NCBI GenBank assembly: GCA_963920665.1
Contig: OY987273.1
Location: 8,248,501-8,312,500, forward strand
DNA length: 64,000 nucleotides
Source of the DNA: Straminergon stramineum
Lineage: Eukaryota > Streptophyta > Bryopsida > Hypnales > Calliergonaceae
Direction: 5' to 3'
A program made the position numbers and the translations under genes. Under the pieces are notes generated by a model, which was given only the letters and a program-made list of their open reading frames with translations, searched no databases and was not told the origin of the DNA. This document shows, piece after piece, positions 36,142 through 47,545 of this stretch (positions are counted from its first letter, which is position 1; each line of letters opens with the position of its first letter).

Positions 36142-37390
36142 TTAGAAGAAGAACCAAAAGAGGAGGAGTCGCTTATTGACTGCCAAGAGAGAAGGAGGAA
36201 GTCCACCGACTTGACCTCAAGGGGAAAGCTCCCTGTTCCGGAGAAGACGACCAGAAGCATTTTGGCTTTCTACAAGACTGGAATCAATTGGGTACTACAT
36301 GCATAGGAGTACCATGACAACTTGGCAACACTCTTGATTGAAATCAGCAAGGAGCTTAAAGTTGAGTTGGAAAATGTCTTTGACGAAGTAAAGTAACTAC
36401 CAAATTTGGATGACCTGAGATGGAAGGATGAGCGGATCCGAGACCTAGAAAAGGAGTGGGATAACCTCCAATCCTAGGTGAATTGGGTGGATGGAGAGCT
36501 AGTCGCATCAAAATAGAGGGAGAAGGAAGCTTTGCAACTCGTCAAGAATTTGTCTAGCTTGGTGGATAGACGAGCAATAATCATCACCAAAGCAACCCTT
36601 GTCCAGGACCAATTAATCAAGGAGGGGCATTTAACCAGATCAATGGTAGTAAAGATCCTGGTTGATTTCTCAGCTTGGATGGACACAATGCTAAAAGAGA
36701 TGCGACAATTCTTAGGGTGTATTGATCCGGATTAAGTCATGGACTTTGCTCACTTTTCAAAAATTCCTTGCATTACAGGAACTCCGTTTAGGTAGACTTC
36801 ATCGATTCCACTACCACCACTATCTGAAGGACTTAAGGAGACTCTTTGTCACTCTACGGAACCTTTCTCAAGTCAAGTACATAAGGCTATACGAGGAAGC
36901 GGGCAAATACTACTTGAGCCAACAAGGTAGCCGAGCGTATCAAGAGATGTGGTACCCCCAAAAGTTTTCGCCTCACCAATTGCCCCGCCACTCGACTGAC
37001 TATGAAGGACACATTCCAGACACCGAAATTACCAATTCAAAGCAATCTCATTGATTGGATCGAGATGATGACGAATTCGGCAAGAACCAATCTAGAATAC
37101 TTCAAGCACATGCAGTAGCCGCCACCAAAGAAGAAGATAGTCATGATAGACTTGGTTGACACATTGCTAGCAGAAGAAGAAGAGGGAGAGGAAGAAGAGG
37201 ACCGGCTTATTGACAAATCCAACGAAGAGCAATATCAATCCGAAATCGGATCAAATGATGATGACGATCCACCTCCAATTGTGACTCACAACATTCAAAC
37301 CTAGGTAGCGGTTAGGTCAACTCCGGTGAAGGCTCCTAGTAGGGTATCAACAAATTAAGGTGGTAGCAATTCGAAGAAGGCATGGAAGGG
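36142..37390 (+). pseudogene. Degenerate unknown gene next to the element 2 end
   Basis: I do not recognise the protein. Starting directly at the element boundary, frames read an acidic EEEPKEEESLIDCQE stretch, a coiled-coil-like Leu/Lys/Glu segment (IRDLEKEWDNLQS; LQLVKNLSSLVDRR), a Ser/Pro-rich part, and a second acidic run (EEEEGEEEEDRLIDKSNEEQ) that echoes the first. Several stops, mostly TAG, and at least two frameshifts (near 36980 and 37050) break it. The composition could fit a gag-like or structural protein of another TE. The element end falling inside it suggests insertion into this sequence; the left part is not present in the window. Confidence 0.35.
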
Positions 37391-37839
37391 TAGTTAGTTG
37401 GGGATTTCAGTTTGTTGGGATTTTGATTTTCAGTTCCGGAGTGAGTTTCCAAGTATAGGCCTGGATTCTTGATTTTTAGAATCTCATTGCACTTTCCAAA
37501 TTTCTCGGGAGGTTTGTGGTTTGTCGCCGGATTTGCGGGTGGCTTTTTGCCTTTTTTGTTTTGGTTCTAAGGGGTAGGCAGGTCTATTTCCCTCTCATTC
37601 CATCCTTGTGCTTACATTTGTTTATTTTGTTCTCCTTTCTTTAATCTAAGTAGGGTTGTTATGGCAGACAGTTTGAAAACACGATGAACACAACGTCCAA
37701 CACGTCAAGTAGACTCTCTTGTCTGTCTAATAGAGTCAGTCTTAGCTTTGACTTTTAAAAAAAAAATTCACCTTGCCCAAGAGGCCACCTGGATGCTATG
37801 TGGCAAACACGTGTCTTCTATGTGGCATCCTAAAGGGGT

Positions 37840-38285
37840 GCATGCGGGTGTAGGTGACCTCGGGTGTGGGCGACCATAGGTGTGGCGACTTTGGGTTCAA
37901 GCTAGTGGGCAACCGCGGGTGGGGAGTACATGGCAACCTGCAAGGCAAAGACATGAAGTGGGAGCTTGAAGAAAAGTAATGCCTCACAAATACCTACAGT
38001 CGCCCCAAAAGACCCACAATCACCTCCTAAGGGACCCACACGCGCCCTTGAAGCCGCAGTCGCCCCCCAAAAGACCCGCATGCGCCCTTGGACCCGCAGT
38101 CGCCCTGTCCAAGACTTGTAGTTGCCTCCTCAGACCCGAATGTGCCCTACCGGACCCGTGGTCGCTCCCCAAGATTTGCATGCGCCCCCTAGAGACCATG
38201 GGTTCAATCGGTGGTCGCCCACCCGCACGTGCCCCATGACCAACTCTCACCCGCACTCGCCCCACCTATATATCCACTCGCCCAA
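37840..38285. repeat. GC-rich degenerate minisatellite (CCCGCAGTCGCCCC type)
   Basis: Many imperfect units resembling GACCCGCAGTCGCCCC, 15 to 35 bases apart, on a strongly C-rich plus strand. Open frames through it in several directions result from composition. Related arrays at 39050-39310 and 40280-40600 suggest one original array broken up by other sequence. Confidence 0.75.
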
Positions 38286-38455
38286 GACCTTTTGGGTACC
38301 TTTCATTGAGGCTTCTTGTCTTGTATCCTTTAGTAGTTACATGCGTGAACCTTGAGTATTTACTATTTATTATATTCATCCACCCTTCTTACCTTACTAG
38401 TTGTGGACCACCTAAACTCCCAAACGAGTTTTTCGAGCCTTACCCATGACAATCA

Positions 38456-39001
38456 TTGATGGCTAGTGGAGTTAACAATGCTCGGGCATTACCTATCTTC
38501 AATGCTGCACAGAATGGTGAGGCATTACGGAAGGTTGCCCAAGACAAACATCGCAAGCGTAGGGGCACTATTCATCGAAAGCGATTGCATGTACTCAATA
38601 GTGACACCCACCTTGTTTTTAAGGGTTGGAATGAAGAACCAGAGCCTTGGACAATACAAACCTACAAAGACCACATTAGGTGGTGCCACATCGGCAAGTT
38701 CTTTCCTTTATGGCATCATCATTATAATTGGCACAACAATAATGCCAACTTGAAGTATTGCGAGAATCCAACTTTCCTTCAAAGATGCTTTGAATTGTGG
38801 CAAGTCTTCTATAAAACCGCCTTTGTAGATAGGAACGAGGTCCCCCTCTTCCTTCTTAGAGGAGCATATGATGAGGACGCTCTAAACAAAGAGGTTGATT
38901 GGAGTACAATCAAGGGAAGCACATATGTAACTCGTCCAGAAAGTGGTTTCATCCCAAGAGGAGTTCTATTCTTTTCCGAAGGGGGACTTGGTCCTATTTG
39001 A
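38456..39001 (+). CDS. Unknown 181-codon ORF between minisatellites
   Basis: An uninterrupted frame with non-repetitive, protein-like composition: basic N-terminus (KHRKRRGTIHRKR), then aromatic- and His-rich WCHIGKFFPLWHHHYNWHNN, and a C-terminal FIPRGVLFFSEGG. I recognise no domain. The start could be either of the first two ATGs, at 38456 or 38459. It lacks stops in a region where most frames are broken, so it may be a recent TE fragment or a real small gene; the downstream minisatellite begins about 50 bases after it. No intron or promoter signal was assigned. Confidence 0.35.
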   Translation: MMASGVNNARALPIFNAAQNGEALRKVAQDKHRKRRGTIHRKRLHVLNSDTHLVFKGWNEEPEPWTIQTYKDHIRWCHIGKFFPLWHHHYNWHNNNANLKYCENPTFLQRCFELWQVFYKTAFVDRNEVPLFLLRGAYDEDALNKEVDWSTIKGSTYVTRPESGFIPRGVLFFSEGGLGPI

Positions 39002-39039
39002 AGCACATACAAAACACAAACCCCAGCCCTTGGTCACCC

Positions 39040-39310
39040 TTCTGGATTGGAAGGCATGCCCCCACCCGCGGTCGCACAATATCTGAACTCGCCCCCCACC
39101 CAAAGTTGCCCCCTATTCCACCAAATTGGGCTCAACAACAACAAGACCTGAACTCGCCCCCACCCACGATCGCCTAAGACCTGAACTTGCCCTCCACCCG
39201 AAGTCACCCTCCATTCCACCAAATTGGGCTCAACAACAACAAGACTTAAACTCACCCCCACCCACGATCACCTAGGACCTGAACTCGCCCTCCACCCACA
39301 GTCGCCTCTA
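39040..39310. repeat. Minisatellite with a 98-bp tandem duplication
   Basis: The word CCACCAAATTGGGCTCAACA recurs with a period of 98 bases (about 39118 and 39216), inside the same ACCCGCGGTCGC / CACCCACGATCGCC family as the 37.8-kb array. Confidence 0.75.
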
Positions 39311-40270
39311 TCTTAAAGTCACGTTAGTCCAAGAAGCAACGTAGTAGAAGAAGTGAGCCATCTCCAATTCTAATGAAGTCAAGCTTAATTGCATCTTCTA
39401 TATACTATAACTGACATGTCCTTCAATGCTCATAGTTAGTTAATACTAGAGAATCAATTTATAAATACAAAAATTTTAGTATGATTAATTAGACAAATTG
39501 AAGAGGGTTTCCAAACCCTAAACCGTAACCCTATACCCTAACCCCAATAGAAAAACCATGGACCTTCTCCATGTATGCCACTCCAAAAGTAATGTACTTC
39601 TATTTTTTAGGATGGATAAAATAACAAACACATGTGAGTTGCTTTTCATTATATTTTGTAAAAAAGTTTGAACTCCTAAATCTTGTACTTGTAAGATAAA
39701 AACCATTCAAAGTGTCATTTCCTAACTTTTTAATCTTCAATAAATTGAATATTCATTCACCACTTCAAATGTGTTTTAAATCCCCTTGATGTATCAAGGG
39801 GAGGACTATATTGAAATTCCTATGTTGGAGGATGGAAAATGAAATGATGAGGAGAAGGGCTTCCTCAATTCTCCAATTCTTAAACCACTTCTTATGTAGA
39901 TAAAAAGATTTCTTCTTCATGCATCCCATGGTGTTAGTATTTTTTTTGTACATGGTTTCCCCCAAAAGGGAAGGTCTCTTCTCAATGTACTCCCTCTAAA
40001 AATTAAAATAGGAAATGGTCATGTTGAATTTGACATAATCACAAGGATGGATGAAGGAAAAATGAAATGTTAGGAAAAAGGGCTTTTCCAAATCTCCACT
40101 TCCTAAACCAATTTACTTTCTTTATTACTTAATTAATTTTTGATCATGTAGTATTGAATGCCTCAGTTTTAGGATTTTCTAAAGTTATTCCTCAAAAAAG
40201 GAGGGAGGGGTACTTGAAAAGTTTGAACACCTTCCCTCCACTTTGTAAGGGGGGAAAAGTCAAACTCATG
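39311..40270. other. AT-rich intergenic stretch, no gene seen
   Basis: Only a short degenerate telomere-like run (about 39520-39545, AACCCTAAACCGTAACCC) stands out. Two sections (about 39770-39900 and 39960-40110) both contain GGAAAATGAAATG / GGAAAAATGAAATG followed by a C-to-T-rich 'cttcctcaa/ctccaattcttaaacca' segment, suggesting an old partial duplication. Confidence 0.4.
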
Positions 40271-40279
40271 TTATCTGGT

Positions 40280-40600
40280 GCCCTTGACCCGCGGTCACCC
40301 CTAACCCGCGGTCGCCCTATACGCAATTGCCCTTATTGTCAAGAAAAGAAAGATCTTTCAAAATCTTAGACCCACGGTCGCCCCATACGTAGCCGCCCCG
40401 ATCATCATGAAATAGAAGACCTCTTGAATCTGAGACCCAAAGTCGCCCCATCACCCGCAGTCGCCCAAGAAATGACTTGTGGTCGCCCCCCTTTTACCCG
40501 CACTTGCCCCCCCTAGACTCGTAGTCACCTTGGATTGGAACCGCAGTCACCCTCATTCTGGGACCCATGGTCGCCCCACCTTACCTGCAAGCGCCCCAAC
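40280..40600. repeat. Third GC-rich minisatellite block
   Basis: Units such as GACCCACGGTCGCCCC and CCCGCAGTCGCCC, same family as 37840-38285. About 1 kb of unrelated AT-rich sequence separates it from the 39-kb block. Confidence 0.7.
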
Positions 40601-41649
40601 CATAGTTGCTCATGGTGACGTGGTGGAGGCTTTCTATGTCACTGTTGACAACCCACCACGTAAGATTAAATTTTTGGCTGCCTTGCCCAAAAATTTCAAA
40701 CCCTAATTCCGTATTCGTCAAATTTGTCTCATATATGCGACACTCGTCTTTTACGACATGCGACATCAGACAAACAACTCGACACCCAAACCCCAAAACA
40801 TGTTTGACAGAACAACCCTGAATCTAAGCCACCAAGTGGATGTTCAAGAATTGAACTAAGTATATCCAACTTTGTTGTTTTTGGTTGTGAGAGTGTTTAA
40901 GTGTAAGAGGGAGAGAGGAAAGGAAGAATCTGGATCTTCGGTGATTGAATCCAATTTGGAGGGAATGTTTGTGACATAGTTAAGGTTTGTGAATATGGTC
41001 TTGCGTGTGGTGCCTTTAAAATATTGGAACGAAAATCCGGCAAGGAGTATTGTGGATGCGAGTCCAAAATACCAAAGAGGATTTCGTGCGGAGATAAGTA
41101 ACTGCCAATGGAAAGATCCCCATTCTCCGAAAGGTTTGCCAACCCTAAGATTAGTCTAGTGAATGACTAACAATCCTCCATTAATTTCGATTGTTGTTGA
41201 TTTGTCATTGTAGTAGAAAAAGATGGTTATGACCTTGAGTGACCTACTTTCTGGATTGGCCATCCGAGAAGTTGTGAAGGTGTGTTCCTTGTCCGTCCCA
41301 TTACAACATATTGTTAGGTGTGTTTTTTGTAGTTTGAAAGAGAAGAAAGTGTGAAGAAAAAGAGTGGTGAGTCCCTACTCCTCTACAAGATCAAAAGCAA
41401 ACCGTCTAAAGGTAAAACAAAAGAATAGAAAACTAGTGTGTTTGAGAGAAGACGGAATCGAATTCTAAAAAGGAGTGGATCCAGATTGGATTCAAAAAAG
41501 ATAGAGATTTGGAAGAGAAAAAGGGAGTGGAAGGATTGGTTAAGTTGATAATCCGGATAATCTTGGCTTATAGAAACATACTAGAATCCCTTGGGACGAT
41601 ATTTTGAGTCATTTTATGACATTTTGGTGTCGTAAGGATACTTATGCTC
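40601..41649. other. No gene seen between minisatellite and element 3
   Basis: Short frames only, none conserved elsewhere in the window. Purine-rich plus strand at 41330-41530 (AAAGAGAAGAAAG type). I cannot assign a function. Confidence 0.4.
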
Positions 41650-41839
41650 CTATGTGCATACAACAATATACATGACCAATAGTTCCATCGAACACAAAAG
41701 TGATATAATTTCTACATTACACTCTTTTGCTAATGAAACCATGACTCTAAAATGATTGCGACATAAAAGACAACAATAACAACAAGTAGTGCCAACTATA
41801 TCTATCAAAAGTCAATGCACAATAATACTTACTAGCAAC

Positions 41840-42235
41840 TACAATGAATGAATACACTCCTCTTCCTAAAGTCTCCACTATCTGAACAAGTCTATTGCAA
41901 ACAAAGATGGATTGGAAATGAGGAAAACAAAATTTTGAAGCGTCATGTGGATCATAGATGAGAAACAAAATTATGCGAACAATCAAATGGCGCAGGTGTG
42001 TAGGACAAACAGACTTGCGATGTCAAGGTGCAAGGGAGAGAAGCCACAACTTCTGCCAATCGACATGCGGGAAAGGATTGCTTCAACAATTTGGAAATTC
42101 AAATTCTCTAAAAATATATGGCATCTGCTAAGGTTCATGGTCCACTTTCTGTACCAACACTTCAATGCCGCTTTATGTACCGCTTTTTGTTAGCCTTGCA
42201 ATATAAAGGTGCAACTCAAGAACTATAGTAGTCAC
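41840..42235 (-). promoter_or_regulatory. Gene B leader block remnant, element 3
   Basis: Reverse complement of 14641-15039, including the TTGTTCAGATAGT and GTAGTTGCTAGTAAGT words with the donor kept. The coding part of gene B does not follow, so the block is orphaned. Confidence 0.6.
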
Positions 42236-44630
42236 AAAAAGGGGCTTCACCAATACTAGCCCAAAAAAGATTTCACTAACACCGGCCCAAAAAGGACTCT
42301 ACCAATACCAACCAAAAACATTCATCTATTAATAGTGTATATGCTATTCTAATCGATGCCTTTCTTTTTGGTCATGTAGCTCTCAATTATGGGGGATTTC
42401 TAAATATTTGTTTCTTCACTTATACTTTGTTTAGGGTCTAGATTTCTTAAAATATGCTTTCATTAAGGGTTTGGAGTCCTAAGGATGTGCAGTGTACGTT
42501 CCATGCCTTAGGGTTTAGGGTTTTAGGGTTTAGGTTTAAAATTTAGGGTTACAAAAGATTTCAGATTTTGCTCGTGGAAATGTGGAATCTTCTAAGTTTC
42601 TTAGGTTAGTGCATTTTATGTGAAGTTAATTGTCTGATTGTGTGGAATAACTCTTTAGAAGCTTAGCATTTTTTTAGACAATTTTTTACAGCATAGTTTT
42701 TCTGATTTGGTTACGCTAATATATAGAATATTAAATATGTGTTCAATCTTTGAATTCCGTTACAATTCTCTATTATTTTGTACTTACATTGGTCTTATTC
42801 ATTGAAATGTAACTTCAAGTCATTTTTATTATATTTGGAGTTAGTCTTTAATGATTTGTATTTGTCAAGTGGTCATCATATGTCATTCCATAATGGCAAT
42901 GTACTATTCATTTGAAATTTCACTAGTACTAGAGTCATAGTTTGTTAAAAAGATTTAACTCTTCAAAAGAGTACTTATGACATTATGCATTTGGTGTATA
43001 CCAAATAATTTCTAGTACGTTTATTATTTCATCAAATCATGCTCCTTTGTATGCATGTGTCATTACTAAAGATTACAAAGTAGTGATAAACCCTGAATAT
43101 GTGAACTCCAAAAAATATTCTTCATTGTAAAGAAAATCATTTTATGGAATTTACATACATATAGTTTTTCCAACTTCAGACTTCTAACAAATGAATTAAT
43201 TTGCACAATCATGTTTCATATTGTTTTGTTAGAATTGCATAGAATACAAAATTTGTTTGAGGGTTTCAATTTTAGGATGACTTCAATGAGTACACTATTT
43301 ATTTTGTCAAATTTTTAATTTCACCAATTGAAAGCTTAACTCCTTTTAAATTTTCGTGAAGTTCTAATGAAACAATTCTTCTAGTTCAACAATTCTTGCT
43401 TGTTGTTTTATGCTTTAATGTACCTAGACACCCAAGTGCAAATATAAATTCTTTTCTTAGAGAATTAATGCTTTATGATACTTCATTAAGCAAGTGTTTA
43501 GGTTTAGGGCCAAGATTCAAGAAGTTTTCATTAAGTTTCCATGATTATTTTTATGAACTTGGTCCCCTTATAGTTTCAAAGAAAATTTAATTTGATCTCC
43601 CCATAAATGTAGAATTATTGTGTTCTTTTAGTACAAAAGTCTATACAATAGGAATTAATACCCTTGAATATTTGTTTGTATTAAATTGGGTTTAGGTTTA
43701 GACATAAACTTAACACTTGTATGGTTCAATGAAAAGATGATGTTAATTTCATATAAGAAATTAAAATCTAATGTGCATATTTTACCAAAACAACATATTA
43801 GAATAGGTATTAAACTCTTTCAATGCATTCAAGGTTTTAGGTTCTTCTACTTTATAATATGAAATATCTCGGAAATTCCTAGTCACAATAAAATACCTAT
43901 TATGAATAATTTAGATATTGCAAATGATTTAAATTTTGAGAATATGTAAATTCATTGAATTGCTGCTCTTGAATCTCCAATTTTAAATTTAATAAAAAAA
44001 TTATCCTTGTATAATATTCATAATGTCTTTATTTACATTTGATGGCATAGAGAGCATGGGTTTATTCCCTACTATGTTCACATTACAAAAAATAACTTGA
44101 CAAGATTTGCTAATTCCAATATGTTTTGAATTCCTTTAACCTACAAAGTTCCTTCACTATATTATCACCAAAAAAACTCAAAAACTGCCACTTTTAATAC
44201 AAGTACCAAATTGTTCAAAAATATAGTTTCCAGACACATGTAATTGTAGGATCTTGTACTACACTAGATTCAGAAGATGTGGAAAAAAATTTAGAAAATT
44301 CCATCATGTAGGTTGCAAGATATTAGCATTTGAAGTGACAAAAATCCTTTTGGGGGCCCTTTGACAAAGTGGGTAGCTGCACTTCACAAGGTCACATTCG
44401 TATGAAAATATGTCCAACATGGTGATGCTTTTTTAGATTTATTCTTCGATGCAAGTTTGCTACATGCTTGAAAAGTTTTAGATCATTTGAATTTGTGCAA
44501 CACATAGGAAAAAAATTCTAAGTAGAAAGAAGTAGAGAATGATTCAAGATACTAAATTGTTAATAATTTATTTATGGAATTGAAAAATGCCAATCCCAAT
44601 GGTTGTAATGTTGTAATTAACAATCTGCAC

Positions 44631-44683
<53 letters not shown>

Positions 44684-46600
44684 TTTTATTTTTTTTAAAT
44701 ATGACAAATTTAATTAATTAAAGGTCTCCAAATTTTATTTGAGAGTGGAGATTCCAGTATTACCTACAAACTACCCACAACTAAAACTCTTCGTGACTTT
44801 CGTCTCATAAATCTAAATAGAATGATTCAAAGCTTCCATGTATATGTAAAACTAGGAAGCGAATTTCAAATTTTTATTTCAAAATGTACTAATTTTTATT
44901 TCAAGTCACAACAATGATACATTGTTGTGACATGAAATAGAAGTTCGTACTTTGTAACTTTGGAGATTGATTGAATATTCAAATTATTCAAGAATTTTGA
45001 ATGGAAATACGCATCCTATTTAATTGACTCCATCGAGAAGTTCTTGTATGTATTGTTATTATTTTTTTGTATCACAAATAACCCTACACCCTATAAACCC
45101 TAATTGTAGGGATAATTGTTCTCAATTTCTATACTTAGAACTTCTTAATATGCTTAGTAAATTATGATGATCATTTTTATGTACAATTTTTGGGTTGACT
45201 TCTAGTGTAGGTTCTTTTCAATTAGAAACTATTAAATAAAACAATAATGTTGGAATGTTACATTTTCATAAAATTATGTGCATGTTTCATTTTTATTTTT
45301 TGATGATTCATTTCAATGATTGAGTCCAGAAGTTGCTTAGTCAAGTTTCATGATAAATTTTAGGTACAGTCTACTTCCAACTTGTGCCTTAAGTTTAGTT
45401 TTTTGAATATAGAAGACCCAAAGTTCCAATTTTGTTCTTTTCATTTCTTGAAATACAATCCCTACTTTATTGTCCACGTCATGGACATTTTCAATAGATC
45501 CAACACTTGTGAGTCTATAATGTTTGTACAAGCTGAAAATATAGGCAGGATTTATAATTCATGAGCATAGTAAAGTCATGGGTTTAAGGTTTAAATCACA
45601 ATGACGGAAATGATGCCTTAGAATTTGTATTGCAGATTTTGTTAAACTATCAATTATCAAAATTTAAGGAATACACTTACTAAGCCTCAAGAAAAATTGG
45701 GCAACTATTGTTTTTAAAGTTGGTGCGAATGTTTTGACAAGATTTAAAACATTTTCTCCCTTCGAATGCTAATAATTATAGTTACTCAAACCTTGGAGTA
45801 CCTTAAGTTTCTATTTGTACATATAGTATTAATGTTTAGTTTTTATACATGAAGCCTTAACCCCTAACTGCCTAGGCGTCCATTTTTTGGATGATGAATA
45901 AATTGGACATGAAGTTTCAACCTCATTATTGCTTGGATGAAAATCATTCTAATTTGTGGAGATACTTTATGAAGCTATTGTTCTATCCAATGGTTGGATT
46001 TGGTGTTCTTTTAGCACACAATTTTCTAAAATTTCTAAAATACAAGAATGTCTAGTAGTTGACCAAGCTAGAATTGCACTCACTTTAGTTCAAAAATACA
46101 TTAGCCAAAATGAGGTTACAGATTTTAAAAACCCAAACATGTCAAGAAATCATCATGTCAAAATACCCTCATTTGAAATTCCTTCCAACAAATTTTACTC
46201 CTATCTTTCATAATTCTTTGCTAATAATCAAATTTGGAAGGAATTTTGGAATTTTGTTTCAAAATTTTTGAAAAAATAGTAGTAAGAACATTTGTGAATC
46301 TAAACATAGAGATGGAAATTCAATGTACAACTCATAGTTGACAACTTTTATTTCTATATCAATACCAAAATATGCTTCCAAATAGCACTTCCTAATGATT
46401 TTTCTCAAATTGTCAAATTTGGAAATGTATCTAGTCATATAAGGGTTAAAGCTCTATGCCATTTAGGGGTCCACCCTAAAATGTTGAGGTGAACATTTTA
46501 TGTCCGTCAGATAATACAAAAGATTTATGTCCACGATAAAAGTGCATGGAACTATTCATCTTTGTAATACTTTGTAAAATTTAGAGTCATTTTATGAAAC
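42236..46600. other. Non-coding spacer of element 3
   Basis: AT-rich with no credible gene. Minisatellite units at 42235-42325, a telomere-like run at about 42509-42550, and blocks aligning to 12840-14430 in reverse. An (AT)21 microsatellite at 44634-44675 is followed by a T-rich run. The spacer of element 1 has TA-rich sequence at about 11370-11400 but no long array. Confidence 0.6.
44634..44675. repeat. (AT)21 microsatellite
   Basis: A perfect AT dinucleotide run of 42 bases followed by about 16 T, inside the element 3 spacer. Confidence 0.95.
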
Positions 46601-47160
46601 TTTGGATCTATAAGGCTTGGTTGTTAATGGCGGCTTGGCTTTAGGTTTGGCTTTGTATTTGGATAGTCATTTGCACATTTGGTTGGTCATCTCTAGGTTC
46701 GAGTGCGATTGGTGGCTTGGCCTCAAGGTTGGGTTGAATTGCAAGTTCGGGAGGAGGCTTGGTGTGGCCTCAAGAGGTCATCTCCCTTGCATTTCCTCGT
46801 GTTGTGCATGAGTCCCTCCCTCCTCGCGTTGTGAGTTGTGGTTGTACATTGTGAGTTGTGATGTATGAATTGTGAGTGATTTTTCTTTGAGAGTGTTTGA
46901 GTGGTTGCATCTTTTGAACTGCATTTGGAATCATCTAGTTTGTTGAACGACTCTACAAGTGCAACTTTGGAATTGCTAATTCTTTGGTGTTTGCACTTGG
47001 GGAGCTTTGATCTGCAGATTCAGCTCTTCTTCCATTTTCAATCTCCGCTTGCTTCTTGTGGTGTGCAAGCTCTTGTTTGTGTAGGTTTTTTCTTTTCCTA
47101 TATATTTTTTCTTCTTATCTTGTGCCAGTGTTGTACGTTGTGGTTTGGGTTGAGGGTTTA
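46600..47160 (+). promoter_or_regulatory. Probable promoter and leader of A1, element 3
   Basis: GC-richer block upstream of the palindrome cluster, in the same relative position as 26650-27736. A G/T-rich section (TTGGTTGGTCATC, GTGAGTTGTG repeats at about 46820-46860) precedes it. Reading frames here are not conserved in the other copies. Confidence 0.3.
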
Positions 47161-47545
47161 GGGTGTTGGAATTATGGTATTCTTGAATTCTTCCATTCTT
47201 TTGTGCATTTTTGATTTCGTGTAGATTATGGTGTTCATATAAGAAATTTTGAGTTTTGATTCTCTAGTACCAACTCAAAAATCAACAATTAGAATCCTGT
47301 GCTTCTTTGAATTCGGAGATATTCACAAACTTCTCCTCTAATCATTCAAATACACTAATAGTACTTTTGTATGACTAAAGGTTTCTAGTCTATTTTCAAA
47401 TTCACAATTTGGATGGGGAAGGCAATCCACATGGATTTCCATGAATTTACAAGTGAAGGTATGCAAACCATCTACAATACCTAGGGTTCATGCCTAAAAA
47501 TTAGGTTTTTGGTTGTGAACATGAGATATTCAAAGTACTTATCGA

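Noticed and set aside
38020..38265. Arg/Gly/His-rich antisense and sense frames in the minisatellite
   Set aside because: They are open only because of the repeat composition.
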